Source: [Mycobacterium] manitobense
GTDB lineage: Bacteria; Actinomycetota; Actinomycetes; Mycobacteriales; Mycobacteriaceae
Direction of reading: 5' to 3'
Length of the DNA: 64,000 nt
Assembly (NCBI RefSeq): GCF_025821665.1
Contig: NZ_JACKSJ010000024.1
Location: forward strand, 112,264 to 176,263
Shown: piece by piece, positions 16,626 through 25,927 of the stretch
How positions within the stretch are numbered: position 1 is the stretch's first letter
Layout of the letters: the number at the start of each line of letters is the position of its first letter
Notes under the pieces: model-generated
Databases searched by the model: none
What the model was told of the DNA's origin: nothing
What the model saw: the letters and a program-made list of their open reading frames with translations, nothing else
Made by a program: the position numbers and the translations under genes

Positions 16626-17953
16626 GGCAGCTGCCACCCGCGGATCGCGGCGAACACGCCCGCGATCCAGCAGGCCAGTGGCAGCACCGCGGTGAGTGCG
16701 ATGTACTCGAGCGCGTCAACGGCGCGCGCCGCGACGGGACCGGCCGCCGACCGCGCAGCCGGTGACAGCGCGACTGATCCGGCCACAACCGTCGACACCG
16801 CGATCCAGAATGCCTGACCCGTCATCGCCATCGACACACCGACGAATGCCGATGTGAGACAACCCATGCCACAGGTGGTCAGGGCGGTGCGGCACCATCC
16901 GTCGGCGTGCGACCGGCTCCGCAGCAGCAGTGCCAGGCCGACTGCCCCGCAGAAGCCGGCGTCGACCGGCCATGGCGCGCCGACCCCCGCGCCGCCGACC
17001 GCCACCAACAGCACGCCCGCCAGCGCTGCACCGGACGCGCCGGTCACCAGGGCCGTGAGAAGCCACCGCCCTCGTGCTGCCCGCCGGTCGGCATCGCTCT
17101 CGACATCCAATGTCTGACCCGCCGCTACCAAGCCGGCCAGCAGCACCGAGAACCGCGCCGCGGAACTCAGCATGACGAGACCGAGCACGGTGAGAATCGT
17201 TCCGATGACGGCCGTCGGCGCCGCCCACACCACCGCGGCACCGAGTGCGGCCGCCATGAGCGAGCCGGTGGCGGCGATAGCCGTCAGCCACACGGACGGC
17301 CGAACGGACAACCGGAGCAACAGGATAGACGCCGCGGTCACCGACGACGCGGCAAGCAGGAAGTTGGCCGGGGCCGGACCGCCGGGCACGATCCGGTAGC
17401 CGAGCACCGCGGCGAGCAACAACGCGACGTGCTGCAGGCTATGGAGCCACCACGGGTCCGGACCCGTCCGTTCGGCGACCGCCGCCGCAGCCGCCGCCGC
17501 GGTGGCGAGTGCGCCGACAATGCCGAGATGTATTGCGGTGGATAACGACACACCGGCGCATGCCACTGCGACAGCACCGCCCGCGACCGTCCAGGCCGTC
17601 GCTGCGGACGTGATCAGCCGCGACGGCGGGCCGCACGCCGCGGCATCGGCCACCACCGTCGAAAGGTCCTGCGATCTGAAAGTTGGTGGCGGCGGGTCGT
17701 GGCGGGAGAGTAGGAGCACCTCACCGTCGCGGACGCCGACCTCCGACAGGCTCATCGACTGGTCGAGGGCCGCGCCTGCGACGCGGCACAGCCGCCAGCG
17801 GATCGGTGCATCCGGGCCCGGCACTCCGACCCTGTCGATGATCGACGGCAGCAACTCCGCAATGGTCATCGCCGACGGCAATGCGAGATCAACTGTCCCG
17901 CAATGACCTCCGTCGACGCTGTGTACCGAAATCCGGCGCAGAGAATCCGACAC
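16622..17953 (-). CDS. eccD4: ESX-4 membrane channel component EccD4
   Basis: A 443-residue integral membrane protein. Residues 1-90 resemble the cytosolic ubiquitin-like domain (ISVHSVDGGHCGTVDLALP), followed from about residue 110 by about eleven hydrophobic helices to the C-terminus. EccD forms the bulk of the membrane pore of the type VII secretion complex. The GTG at 17953 follows a GGGGGG run by seven bases; an upstream in-frame GTG at 17986 is less supported. The stop overlaps the mycP4 start. It is divergent from eccC4 across 116 bases, which should hold promoters for both. Confidence 0.92.
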   Translation of the reverse strand: MSDSLRRISVHSVDGGHCGTVDLALPSAMTIAELLPSIIDRVGVPGPDAPIRWRLCRVAGAALDQSMSLSEVGVRDGEVLLLSRHDPPPPTFRSQDLSTVVADAAACGPPSRLITSAATAWTVAGGAVAVACAGVSLSTAIHLGIVGALATAAAAAAAVAERTGPDPWWLHSLQHVALLLAAVLGYRIVPGGPAPANFLLAASSVTAASILLLRLSVRPSVWLTAIAATGSLMAAALGAAVVWAAPTAVIGTILTVLGLVMLSSAARFSVLLAGLVAAGQTLDVESDADRRAARGRWLLTALVTGASGAALAGVLLVAVGGAGVGAPWPVDAGFCGAVGLALLLRSRSHADGWCRTALTTCGMGCLTSAFVGVSMAMTGQAFWIAVSTVVAGSVALSPAARSAAGPVAARAVDALEYIALTAVLPLACWIAGVFAAIRGWQLP

Positions 17954-18069
17954 CGCATCACCCCCCGTGATCGTCGGCGATGTCACCGTAACCGACCCTG
18001 CGGGCGTCGGTGCGCGCCAAATTTTCTGCCTGGGGATGGAACCCGTTCGGCGTCCTCGCCGTCTGATCG

Positions 18070-21000
18070 ATGATGGAGTTCATCCGAGGCAAGCGGCTGT
18101 CAGTGCCGGCGGTGGCCGACGGCGACATCGCCGTGCAACCTCCGCCGGAGGTGCCGCGCGTGACGCCGGCCAATCCGCTGGCGCGACTGCTTCCGGTCGC
18201 GATGGTGGTCGCCGCCGGCGGCATGATGGTGCTCTACTTCACCTCCGGCGCCTCGGGTCCCCGGAGCCCGATGTATCTGCTGTTCCCGGTGATGATGGTG
18301 CTTTCGCTCGTCGGCACACTGGCCTACGGCCTGCGGGGTGCCCGGACCGCTGAGCTGGACCAAGGGCGACGCAACTATCTGCGGTACCTTCAGGCGTTGG
18401 ACCGGGCGGCCGCGGAAATCGCCCGGGCACAACACCGATCGTCGCACTGGCGGCATCCGTCACCCGACGGGCTGTGGACCCTGGCCGGTGGCGCGCGGAT
18501 GTGGGAGCGTGCACCCACCGATGACGACTTCGGTCACGTCCGCCTCGGGCTGGGGACCCGACCCCTGTCCACCCGGTTGATCGCGCCTCCCGCACGACCC
18601 GTCGAGGAACCTGATCCGGTGACCACCTCGGCGGTCGATCGGCTCATCGGCAACCGCGGCATCGTCACCGACGTGCCCGTCGCGGTCGACCTGTTCCGCG
18701 CCGACGCGATAGCCGTCACTGGTGAGGGTGACGCCGTGCGGACCCTGTTGCGGGCCGTGCTGTGTCAGGTGGCGGTGCTGCACGGCCCTGAGCACGTCAG
18801 GATCGCCGCGGTCACCGACCCCACCACCGGGCCCTGCTGGGACTGGCTGAAATGGCTGCCGCATCACCGGCATCCGGACACCTTCGACGGTGCAGGGCCG
18901 GCCCGGATGACGTACAACACCGTCGCGGCCGCGCGCGATGCGGCGGCCGATCTCCTCGACGGCTGTGCCGGCATCCTGATCGTCGTCGACCTCGCGGTGC
19001 CCGAGATCCCGGAACCGTTGCGCTCGCAGGCCGGCGCGGCGGTGACGGTGCTCCTGATTGATGTGGCCGGTACGGCAACGCGCGGCACCACACCGTGGAT
19101 CGTCGACGGAGGCGTCCTCACACTCGTTGACGGCCAACGGGTGCTCGCCGATGGTCTGGATGCGGCTGCGGCCGTCGCATGTGCCCGCAGGCTCGCTCCA
19201 TACCTGCCGGTGGCCGCCGACGCGGACGATCCATTGCTCAGCCGCACCGACTGGCCGGCTCTGGTCGGCATCGACCTGACCCGCCTCGACCCCGGCGACG
19301 TGTGGCGATCCCGCGATGCCGCAGCGCAACTGCGGGTGCCGGTCGGTGTCTCCGAGCACGGTGAACCCGTCCACATCGACGTCAAGGAGGCGGCGCACCG
19401 GGGGATGGGTCCCCACGGTCTGTGCATCGGCGCCACCGGGTCGGGGAAGTCGGAGTTCCTGCGCACACTCACGTTGGGCATGCTCGTCTCGCACCCTCCG
19501 GACCGGCTGAATGTCATCCTGATCGACTTCAAGGGCGGCGCGACGTTCCTGGGTTTCGACCGCGCCGCCCACGTGTCGGCGGTGATCACGAATCTGGCCG
19601 ACGAGGCGCATCTGGTGGCGCGGATGAAGGACGCGCTGTCCGGAGAGGTCACTCGCCGGCAGGAGGCACTCCGCGCGGCGGGCAACTTCGCCGACATCGC
19701 CGACTACCACCGGGCGAAGGCCCGTCGCCCGGACCTTCCCGCGCTGCCGTCCCTGCTGATCGTGGTCGACGAGTTCTCCGAACTCCTCAGTCAGCACCCC
19801 GATTTCGCGGAGTTGTTCGTGGCGATCGGGCGGCTCGGCCGGTCACTGGGCATGCACCTGCTGCTGGCCAGTCAGCGCCTCGATGAAGGACGGCTGCGCG
19901 GTCTGGACAACCACCTGTCCTACCGGGTGTGCCTGAAGACGTTCTCCGCCGGTGAATCACGTGCGGTTCTCGGAGTGCCCGACGCCCACCACCTGCCCGG
20001 CGCACCGGGCGCGGCGTACCTGCGAACGGCCACCGGGGAACTCATCCGATTCCAGACCGCCTACGTCTCGGGTACGGCTGTCGAGCCTGTGCGATCCTCG
20101 GCGACCGGACCGATCGCCGTGCCGTTCTCCGCCGTGCCGGCGCCCCGGCCATCCGCCGATGCCGGGCCCGGCGCGGGCGCGGGCCGCAGCGTCCTCGACA
20201 CCGTGCTCGACCGGTTGGCCGGTCACGGCGCACCCGCGCATCGGGTGTGGTTGCCGCCGCTGACCGAGCCGCCGACGCTGGACCAGCTGTTGACCCATGG
20301 CGGCCTCGGAGCGCTCACGGTCCCGATCGGCCTGGTGGACCGGCCGTTCGAGCAGCGCCGGGATCTGCTTACCGCCGTGCTCTCCGGCGCGGAAGGCAAC
20401 GTGGCCGTCGTCGGTGGGCCACGCAGCGGCAAGTCGACTGCCCTGCGCACCTTGGCGCTGGCGTTGGCGGCGACCTTTGATCCCCGCGACGTGCAGCTCT
20501 ACTGCCTCGACTTCGGCGGTGGGGTGCTGGCGTCATTGCACGCCCTGCCACACGTCGGCGCCGTGGCCGGCCGCCACGAGAGCGATCTGGTCCGCCGCAC
20601 GGTGGCCGAACTCGAGTCGCTGGTGCGGGCCCGCGAACTCGGATTCCGGGAACTGGGCGTCGACTCGGTGTCGGAGTTCCGGCGCAGGCGGGCGGCCGGT
20701 GATCCGGCGGTTGCCGCCGACCCGTTCGGTGACGTCTTCCTCGTCGTGGACGGCTGGGCGGTGGTGCGTCAGGACTTCGAGGGCCTCGACGCCGCCATCA
20801 CCGCGCTGGCCGCACAGGGCCTGTCCTTCGGCGTGCACGTCGTCCTCGCCGCATCGCGGTGGGCGGACATCCGTCCCGCGCTGAAGGATCAGCTCGGCAC
20901 CCGGATCGAACTGCGGCTCGGCGATCCGGCGGAGTCCGAGATGGATCGCAGGCGGGCACGAGATCTGGTCGACTGCCCACCCGGCCGGGGGATCACCCGG

Positions 21001-21882
21001 GACGGCGCCGACTTCACGATCGCACTGCCGCGGCTGGACGGTGTGGCACGCCCGGCCGGGCTGGCCGATGCGCTCGCCGACGGTGCGCAGTACCTGCGGG
21101 CGCGTCACCCCGGCCGGGGTGCGGCGCCGATCAGGCTGCTTCCGGCGCGGGTCGAGCTGGCCGAACTCACCGCGGCAGCCGCTCCGGGCGGCCCGGTCGT
21201 ACTCGGCGTCGGCGAGCGGCGACTCACGGCCGTCACGCTCGATTTCGACGAGCAGTCACATCTCATCGTCCTGGGGGAGCCGGGGTGTGGAAAGACCTCG
21301 ACGCTGCGCACGCTGTGCGCCGAGATCGTGCACACCAGGGACGCGCGGAGCGCCGAACTGGTGATCGTCGACTATCGCAGGACGCTGCTCGGAGTGGTGG
21401 AGACCGATCACCTCCGGGCCTACCTGATGTCCGCGGGCGCGGTGGACGCTCACCTGCCCGCCCTGCTGGAACGGCTGCGCGGACGCCTGCCCGGCGACGA
21501 GGTGACACAGCGCCAGTTGCGTGACCGGTCGTGGTGGTCGGGGCCCGAGATCTATGTCGTCGTCGACGATTACGACCTCGTCGCGGGGAGTGCGGGCCAT
21601 CCGTTGTCGGCGCTGGTCGATTACCTGCCGCACGCGAGGGACATCGGTTTACACGTCGTGGTCGCCCGCCGCTCGGGCGGCGCGGCGCGGGCGATGTTCG
21701 ATCCGCTGCTGGCCCAGCTGCGCGACCTGGGCGCCATGGGACTGCTGATGAGTGTGCAGCCCGAGGACGGCGTGCTGCTCGGCTCGGTGCGGCCGGCGGT
21801 CCGCCCACCCGGTCGGGCCGTGCTGCTGGCCCGAACCGCGGACGAGCAGATCGTTCAGGTGGGGTGGACTGAGCCGCCGTGA
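18070..21882 (+). CDS. eccC4: ESX-4 motor ATPase EccC4
   Basis: A 1270-residue FtsK/SpoIIIE-type ATPase that recruits and drives ESX-4 substrates. Two N-terminal membrane helices (about residues 38-57 and 68-88) precede three nucleotide-binding domains. Walker A motifs are GATGSGKSE (about 453-461), GGPRSGKST (about 782-790) and GEPGCGKTS (about 1069-1077). Walker B-like segments are LIVVDEFSELL, FLVVDGWAVV and IYVVVDDYDLV; only the first has the Asp-Glu pair, so the other two may hydrolyse ATP poorly. The single-chain form is typical of ESX-4 (ESX-1 splits it into EccCa and EccCb). Its stop overlaps the start of the next gene (GTGA). Confidence 0.95.
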   Translation: MMEFIRGKRLSVPAVADGDIAVQPPPEVPRVTPANPLARLLPVAMVVAAGGMMVLYFTSGASGPRSPMYLLFPVMMVLSLVGTLAYGLRGARTAELDQGRRNYLRYLQALDRAAAEIARAQHRSSHWRHPSPDGLWTLAGGARMWERAPTDDDFGHVRLGLGTRPLSTRLIAPPARPVEEPDPVTTSAVDRLIGNRGIVTDVPVAVDLFRADAIAVTGEGDAVRTLLRAVLCQVAVLHGPEHVRIAAVTDPTTGPCWDWLKWLPHHRHPDTFDGAGPARMTYNTVAAARDAAADLLDGCAGILIVVDLAVPEIPEPLRSQAGAAVTVLLIDVAGTATRGTTPWIVDGGVLTLVDGQRVLADGLDAAAAVACARRLAPYLPVAADADDPLLSRTDWPALVGIDLTRLDPGDVWRSRDAAAQLRVPVGVSEHGEPVHIDVKEAAHRGMGPHGLCIGATGSGKSEFLRTLTLGMLVSHPPDRLNVILIDFKGGATFLGFDRAAHVSAVITNLADEAHLVARMKDALSGEVTRRQEALRAAGNFADIADYHRAKARRPDLPALPSLLIVVDEFSELLSQHPDFAELFVAIGRLGRSLGMHLLLASQRLDEGRLRGLDNHLSYRVCLKTFSAGESRAVLGVPDAHHLPGAPGAAYLRTATGELIRFQTAYVSGTAVEPVRSSATGPIAVPFSAVPAPRPSADAGPGAGAGRSVLDTVLDRLAGHGAPAHRVWLPPLTEPPTLDQLLTHGGLGALTVPIGLVDRPFEQRRDLLTAVLSGAEGNVAVVGGPRSGKSTALRTLALALAATFDPRDVQLYCLDFGGGVLASLHALPHVGAVAGRHESDLVRRTVAELESLVRARELGFRELGVDSVSEFRRRRAAGDPAVAADPFGDVFLVVDGWAVVRQDFEGLDAAITALAAQGLSFGVHVVLAASRWADIRPALKDQLGTRIELRLGDPAESEMDRRRARDLVDCPPGRGITRDGADFTIALPRLDGVARPAGLADALADGAQYLRARHPGRGAAPIRLLPARVELAELTAAAAPGGPVVLGVGERRLTAVTLDFDEQSHLIVLGEPGCGKTSTLRTLCAEIVHTRDARSAELVIVDYRRTLLGVVETDHLRAYLMSAGAVDAHLPALLERLRGRLPGDEVTQRQLRDRSWWSGPEIYVVVDDYDLVAGSAGHPLSALVDYLPHARDIGLHVVVARRSGGAARAMFDPLLAQLRDLGAMGLLMSVQPEDGVLLGSVRPAVRPPGRAVLLARTADEQIVQVGWTEPP

Positions 21883-23054
21883 CCGCGGTGATCGAGGTGG
21901 GGCCGATGGCGGTGTCGGGAGTCGGCTCCGTCGACAGTGAGAGTGCTCTGGCTGCATTGGAATTCGTCGACTCGGGGTTGGCGCTCGTCGGGGAGCGGCC
22001 GGTGCCGACCGACGAGTTGTGGCGCGACGTCCTGCGTTTCGCCGCCGGGGGACCGGTGCACGCGGTGGTGTTGGTCTGTCCGACGTGGTGGCCGCCACGC
22101 CGTGTCGATCGAGTGCGCACCGCGGCGCAGTCGTGGGCTACCGACGTGGTGGTTTTCACCCGCGCGGAAGCGCTGCGCGCGGCGGTGTCCGCGGTGGATC
22201 CGGCCGTGGTCGAGATCGGTCCCGACCTCGTCGTCGTCACCGCAGGCGACGATGTCGCGGCGGTGCCCCGCGTCGGCGATCCGCTGCGGGTGGGCCTGGC
22301 GGCGGCCGACGCGGTGGGCATCGGCGGCGCCGTCGTCATCGACGCACCCACGGACGTGCCGGGAGCGGTCGATTTGGAATCTGCGATCGCCGACTCGGTA
22401 CGACCGGACGGAGTCGTTGTGATGCGCGTCGACCGCCGCGCGGTTCGGGCCGCAGCCGCGAATCTCAGCGCGCCCGAACCGTCAGCCGACCCGGCGGTGA
22501 CGACGCCACGCCGTCGCGGCCGCCGCGGCGTCGCCGTCCTCAGTGGCGCGGTCCTCTCGGTCGCGGGACTGGGCGTCGCGCTCACCGGTCGGGCCGACCC
22601 GGTTGAACCTGTGCCCGACGATCCGGAAACACTGCTCGTCGAGGGTCGGGTCGCGGTCAAGGTGCCGGCTATGTGGGCCGTGGAACGGGTCACCGACGGG
22701 CCGGGATCGGCGCGCGTGCAGGTGAACTCACCGGACGACCCGGACACGGCGCTGCTACTCACCCAGTCGCCCGTGGCGCCGGGGACGACGCCCGAACAGG
22801 TCGCCAACACCTTGCGGGTCGCGCTGGCCGACGAAACACCTGGTGTCTTCACCGACTTCGTGCCCGACCAGCGCAGGGGAGATCGACCCGTCGCGTCCTA
22901 CCGCGAGATCCGGCTGGGGCGCCACATCGACTGGTCGGTGTTCGTCGACGGCGCCGTGCGGATTGCCGTCGGGTGCCAGGGACCGCCGGATCTCGAGCGA
23001 CAGGTCGGAGCCGTCTGCGACAGGGCCGTCCGATCCGCACATGCGATCTTTTGA
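21879..23054 (+). CDS. Type VII secretion-associated membrane protein (Rv3446c-like)
   Basis: A 391-residue protein of the type VII secretion-associated family found between eccC4 and esxU in mycobacteria. Residues 1-205 are soluble and actin/acetate-kinase-like in flavour ([20 protein letters not shown]). A basic stretch PRRRGRRG comes before one membrane helix ([18 protein letters not shown], about 214-231), then an exported domain of about 150 residues with a Cys pair near the end. The GTG start overlaps the eccC4 stop. Its molecular role is not established; position and membrane topology suggest an accessory factor of ESX-4. Confidence 0.85.
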   Translation: MTAVIEVGPMAVSGVGSVDSESALAALEFVDSGLALVGERPVPTDELWRDVLRFAAGGPVHAVVLVCPTWWPPRRVDRVRTAAQSWATDVVVFTRAEALRAAVSAVDPAVVEIGPDLVVVTAGDDVAAVPRVGDPLRVGLAAADAVGIGGAVVIDAPTDVPGAVDLESAIADSVRPDGVVVMRVDRRAVRAAAANLSAPEPSADPAVTTPRRRGRRGVAVLSGAVLSVAGLGVALTGRADPVEPVPDDPETLLVEGRVAVKVPAMWAVERVTDGPGSARVQVNSPDDPDTALLLTQSPVAPGTTPEQVANTLRVALADETPGVFTDFVPDQRRGDRPVASYREIRLGRHIDWSVFVDGAVRIAVGCQGPPDLERQVGAVCDRAVRSAHAIF

Positions 23055-23072
23055 GGAATCGAGGGAACCGGG

Positions 23073-23101
23073 TTGCTCTGCGCTGCGTCGAACTTGATAT
23101 C
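23073..23101 (+). promoter_or_regulatory. Possible promoter of esxU-esxT
   Basis: TTGCTC at 23073-23078 and GATATC at 23096-23101 are separated by 17 bases, a sigma-A-like arrangement 27 bases before the esxU start. It would allow the secreted pair to be expressed independently of eccC4. Only the spacing and hexamers support this. Confidence 0.35.
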
Positions 23102-23128
23102 GCACAACGACACTGGAAAGGCGATCCC

Positions 23129-23452
23129 ATGACGACACCCGGCGGTGGTGCGCTCAACACCGACTTCGACCTGATGACCTCGGTAGCGGGCAAGGTCGAC
23201 GCGCGCAACGAGGAGACCCGCGCGATGCTGCAGTCCTTCATCGGCAGGATGGGCAGTGTGCCGCCGTCGGTGTGGGGTGGCGTGGCGGCGACCCGGTTCC
23301 GCGACGTGGTCGAGCGGTGGAATACCGAGTCGACGAAACTCCATGTGGCGCTGCAGAGGATCGCCGAGACGATCCGGCACAACGAACGGACGCTGCGCGA
23401 CGCCGGTGACGGTCACTCGCAACGCATCGACGCCGTCGCCACGAACCTCTGA
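23129..23452 (+). CDS. esxU: WXG100 protein EsxU (ESX-4 substrate)
   Basis: A 107-residue WXG100-family protein without a signal peptide, forming a helical hairpin. The turn carries SVWGG at about residues 46-50, giving the WxG motif. The second helix runs through [18 protein letters not shown]. It pairs with the next gene product EsxT as a heterodimer exported by ESX-4. The ATG at 23129 is preceded by GGAAAGG at a normal distance. Sixteen bases separate it from esxT, so they are cotranscribed. Confidence 0.93.
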   Translation: MTTPGGGALNTDFDLMTSVAGKVDARNEETRAMLQSFIGRMGSVPPSVWGGVAATRFRDVVERWNTESTKLHVALQRIAETIRHNERTLRDAGDGHSQRIDAVATNL

Positions 23453-23468
23453 GAGAACGGGAACCGTC

Positions 23469-23765
23469 ATGGATCAGGTGCTGTCCTACAACTTCGACGA
23501 GATCGAGTACACGGTTCGTCAGGAGATCCACCAGACGTCGACGCGGATGAACGCGGCACTCGACGAACTGCGTTCGCACATCGCGCCGCTGCAGCAGATC
23601 TGGACGCGCGAGGCGGCCGAGGCGTATCGGGGCGAGCAGGTCCGGTGGGATCAGGCGGCCGCGGCGCTCAACGAGATCCTGTTCAGCCTGGGCAACGCGG
23701 TCCGCGACGGCGCCGACGACATGGCGGCCACCGACCGCAGTGCCGCCGGCGCTTGGGGGTGGTGA
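23469..23765 (+). CDS. esxT: WXG100-family protein EsxT (ESX-4 substrate)
   Basis: A 98-residue partner of EsxU. It begins MDQVLSYNFDEIEY, typical of EsxT, and is helical throughout. At the hairpin turn it has QIWTREAA, so the classical WxG is W-T-R, as in M. tuberculosis EsxT. The C-terminal ADDMAATDRSAAGAWGW ends with two Trp and may carry export information. The ATG has an AACGGGAACC leader. It is the last gene of the ESX-4 locus and is followed by a strong hairpin. Confidence 0.93.
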   Translation: MDQVLSYNFDEIEYTVRQEIHQTSTRMNAALDELRSHIAPLQQIWTREAAEAYRGEQVRWDQAAAALNEILFSLGNAVRDGADDMAATDRSAAGAWGW

Positions 23766-23783
23766 CGCCACTCATCACAGACT

Positions 23784-23826
23784 CTGTGCGGTCCTGCTGG
23801 GAGGAGAGCCCGGCGGGACCGCACAG
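23784..23826 (+). terminator. Hairpin terminator after esxT
   Basis: CTGTGCGGTCCTGCTGGG pairs with CCCGGCGGGACCGCACAG across a short AGGAGAG loop, about 18 pairs with two mismatches. It starts 19 bases after the esxT stop. There is no T-run, as usual for mycobacterial intrinsic terminators. Confidence 0.7.
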
Positions 23827-24045
23827 CTCTGTGTGCTCGACGGCCTGGCCTGGTTTTTGCGCTGAGGGTCGTGGCGATGCCGAAGCGACAGCCCTGGGTG
23901 CAAAAACCGGAGCCGCTGCGGCGATCGCTACGTGTTCTCGCTGGTCAACGCGGTACGGGCAGGAGACGTCAAGGCGGCTTGACCAGCGTCGACGGTAGGC
24001 TCGGTGGCGTAGCCGGTCCGTCGCACGGCAGCTGCAAAGGGCGTT

Positions 24046-24075
24046 TTGACCTGCGACGACGTGCACCGGTAAGCT
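24046..24075 (+). promoter_or_regulatory. Likely sigma-A promoter of rplM-rpsI
   Basis: TTGACC (24046-24051), an 18-base spacer and TAAGCT (24070-24075) form a good housekeeping promoter. Transcription would begin near 24082, leaving a leader of about 115-120 bases before the rplM GTG. Confidence 0.6.
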
Positions 24076-24199
24076 GCTCCGTTGGCGTGCGGTACGCACG
24101 AAGTCCTCGGGTCACTGTCGGTCGCCGAGACCACTTCACCGTCAATGCCTGACCGGCACCCCGGGTCTCCGGGAACCCCGAGAAGAAGAGGTAAGCGCT

Positions 24200-24643
24200 G
24201 TGCCTACGTACACGCCGAAGGCGGGTGACACCACGCATTCGTGGTACGTCATCGACGCCACCGACGTGGTCCTCGGCAGGCTCGCCGTCGAAGCAGCCAA
24301 GCTGCTCCGCGGCAAGCACAAGCCGACGTTCACGCCCAACGTCGACGGTGGCGACTTCGTCATCATCGTCAACGCCGAGAAGGTCGCCATCGGTGGCGAC
24401 AAGCTCACCAAGAAGTTCGCCTACCGCCACTCGGGTTACCCCGGCGGCCTGCGCAGGCGCACCATTGGCGAGCTGCTGGTCAAGCACCCGACCCGCGTCG
24501 TCGAGAACGCGATCGTCGGCATGCTGCCGCACACCAAGCTGAGCCGCCAGGTGCAGAAGAAGCTGAAGGTGTACGCGGGTCCCGACCATCCGCACGCCGC
24601 GCAGCAGCCGGTTCCGTTCGAGATCAAGCAGGTGGCCCAGTGA
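24200..24643 (+). CDS. rplM: 50S ribosomal protein L13
   Basis: A 147-residue large-subunit protein. It begins [20 protein letters not shown] and contains the family segments [18 protein letters not shown] and [11 protein letters not shown], with the usual PHKLSR-like turn ([18 protein letters not shown]). The GTG at 24200 follows an AGAAGAAGAGG ribosome site. Its stop overlaps the rpsI start (GTGA). The length matches bacterial L13. Confidence 0.98.
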   Translation: MPTYTPKAGDTTHSWYVIDATDVVLGRLAVEAAKLLRGKHKPTFTPNVDGGDFVIIVNAEKVAIGGDKLTKKFAYRHSGYPGGLRRRTIGELLVKHPTRVVENAIVGMLPHTKLSRQVQKKLKVYAGPDHPHAAQQPVPFEIKQVAQ

Positions 24644-25152
24644 CCGAAACGACCGACGACGTGACCACCGAGGCCACCGTGACCGACGAGGCCACCGAGG
24701 CCACCGAGGCCACCGAGGCCACTGAGGCCGCCGAAGCCACCGAGACCCGCGAGCCGGTCTACATGGAGCGGCCAATCCAGACCGTCGGCCGCCGCAAGGA
24801 GGCCGTGGTCCGCGTGCGCCTGGTGCCCGGCACCGGCCAGTTCAACCTGGACGGCCGCACCCTGGAGAACTACTTCCCCAACAAGGTGCACCAGCAGCTG
24901 ATCAAGGCGCCGTTCGTGACCGTCGACCGGCTGGAGAGCTTCGACGTCTACGCCCACCTCGACGGCGGCGGACCTTCCGGGCAGGCCGGCGCGCTGCGCC
25001 TGGCGATCGCCCGGGCGCTGATCATCGTCCAGCCCGAGGACCGGCCGGCCCTGAAGAAGGCCGGCTTCCTCACCCGTGACCCGCGTGCCATCGAGCGCAA
25101 GAAGTACGGTCTCAAGAAGGCCCGCAAGGCGCCTCAGTACTCGAAGCGCTGA
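24640..25152 (+). CDS. rpsI: 30S ribosomal protein S9 with Thr-Glu-Ala-repeat N-terminal extension
   Basis: A 170-residue small-subunit protein whose conserved core starts at about residue 45 ([18 protein letters not shown]) and ends with the invariant basic tail [12 protein letters not shown] that reaches toward P-site tRNA. The first 45 residues are an acidic repeat of Thr-Glu-Ala units encoded by imperfect 9-base direct repeats (GAGGCCACC) at about 24687-24747. Mycobacterial S9 proteins commonly have an acidic or Ala/Pro-rich N-terminal tail, but this one is longer than the 151-residue M. tuberculosis form. The GTG start overlaps the rplM stop. Confidence 0.97.
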   Translation: MTETTDDVTTEATVTDEATEATEATEATEAAEATETREPVYMERPIQTVGRRKEAVVRVRLVPGTGQFNLDGRTLENYFPNKVHQQLIKAPFVTVDRLESFDVYAHLDGGGPSGQAGALRLAIARALIIVQPEDRPALKKAGFLTRDPRAIERKKYGLKKARKAPQYSKR

Positions 25153-25171
25153 TCTGCGCACAGACGCAAAA

Positions 25172-25210
25172 CCGATCGCCGAGCATGCCGCGTGCATGCT
25201 CGGCGATCGG
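25172..25210 (+). terminator. Strong terminator of rplM-rpsI
   Basis: Perfect 17-base arms CCGATCGCCGAGCATGC and GCATGCTCGGCGATCGG flank a CGCGT loop, followed by CGTTTGT. It begins 20 bases after the rpsI stop. Confidence 0.85.
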
Positions 25211-25462
25211 CGTTTGTGAGCCGTCACACACTGCGGTCTGAGTAAACCGAGCCGGCGCTGTGCGCGGGAGTGACGGCGCAGCAGTTACTTAGGGCGTATC
25301 ACGGTGTGCCCGGTTCGGCGACGGTGGGTTTGAGTTCCGCCCCGCCGCTGCGAAACCCTCGATTCCGGAGCACGGACGCCATGCGGCGTCGGCAGGACCT
25401 GCCTCTGGTGCGACGCGAGTCGCAGACCGGACTGTTGCTACCGAATCCGAGAGGAGTGATTG
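25211..25462 (+). promoter_or_regulatory. Leader and promoter region of first secreted paralogue
   Basis: There is no gene in this stretch. The distal part (25376-25424) has three consecutive hairpins that recur upstream of the second paralogue. Near 25281-25300, GCAGTTACTTAGGGCGTAT resembles the second leader's GCGGTTAAGCC...AGGGCTAT and could mark related promoters. GAGGAG at 25451 is the ribosome site. Confidence 0.45.
25376..25424 (+). promoter_or_regulatory. Three-hairpin leader element, copy 1
   Basis: Hairpin 1 is ACGCC/GGCGT (25376-25389), hairpin 2 is GGCAGG/CCTGCC (25391-25403) and hairpin 3 is TGCGAC-GCGA-GTCGCA (25409-25424) with a GNRA-type tetraloop. The same order and similar sequence occur at 26141-26197. 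It lies about 40 bases before the start codon. A regulatory or mRNA-stabilising RNA role is inference. Confidence 0.45.
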
Positions 25463-25882
25463 ATGACGAACGCCAAGAGCATCGTGAAGAACGTCGCAGC
25501 GGGCACCCTGATGGGTGGCGGGCTGCTGATCGCCGCAGGCCTGGGCACCGCGAACGCGCAGCCCCTGCAGAACACCCCGGACGGCCTGGTGAACGTCGCC
25601 GTCGCCGAGCAGACCATCCTCGAGGGTGTGAGCACCGACGAGGCCGCGACCAAGACCGCCGCGATCTGCGGCTCGGAGGTCGCCGAGGTGACCGCCCTGG
25701 CCGACCGCGTCGACGCCGAGGGCACCGAGCAGACTGTGTGCGCCGGACTGCCCGGTGGCGACCTCGTGATGACCCAGAACGCCGCGAACGCCTCGCAGCC
25801 CGAGGGTGCCGAGAGCGGCGCCGCTGAGACCGGCCCGGAGGGCGTCGAGACGCCTGACAGCGCGCCGGTCCAGACCGGATAA
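25463..25882 (+). CDS. Small secreted protein, paralogue 1 (function unknown)
   Basis: A 139-residue exported protein. The signal peptide runs from NAKSIVKN through the hydrophobic AAGTLMGGGLLIAAGLG to a cleavage site near ANAQP. The mature part has DGLVNVAVAEQTILEGV, two cysteines (ICGSEV and VCAGL) likely to form a disulfide, then LPGGDLVMTQNA, and ends in a Glu/Ala/Gly-rich acidic tail. The ATG is chosen over the adjoining TTG because GAGGAG lies six to seven bases before. The gene at 26244 is a clear paralogue. I know of no assigned function; a cell-surface or secreted role follows from the signal peptide. Confidence 0.8.
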   Translation: MTNAKSIVKNVAAGTLMGGGLLIAAGLGTANAQPLQNTPDGLVNVAVAEQTILEGVSTDEAATKTAAICGSEVAEVTALADRVDAEGTEQTVCAGLPGGDLVMTQNAANASQPEGAESGAAETGPEGVETPDSAPVQTG

Positions 25883-25891
25883 CTCACCGAT

Positions 25892-25927
25892 CTCACCGCC
25901 CGTGTCCGCCCGGACACGGGCGGTGAG
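25892..25927 (+). terminator. Terminator after paralogue 1
   Basis: Perfect 17-base arms CTCACCGCCCGTGTCCG and CGGACACGGGCGGTGAG with a two-base loop, ten bases after the stop. A near-identical hairpin follows paralogue 2. Confidence 0.85.

Larger units (their letters stand above)
23766..24199 (+). promoter_or_regulatory. 434-base esxT-rplM intergenic and leader region
   Basis: This stretch holds no convincing gene. From left to right it contains the esxT terminator, a pair of 9-base arms GGTTTTTGC (23852) and GCAAAAACC (23900), a pair GCTGGTCAA (23940) and TTGACCAGC (23979), the likely rplM promoter (24046-24075) and a leader of about 115 bases. The two inverted repeats with long loops could be protein sites or RNA structure; their role is unknown. 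Confidence 0.5.

Noticed and set aside
24687..24747. Tandem 9-base repeats considered as a CRISPR or VNTR locus outside a gene
   Set aside because: They are in frame in rpsI, too short for CRISPR and without spacers.
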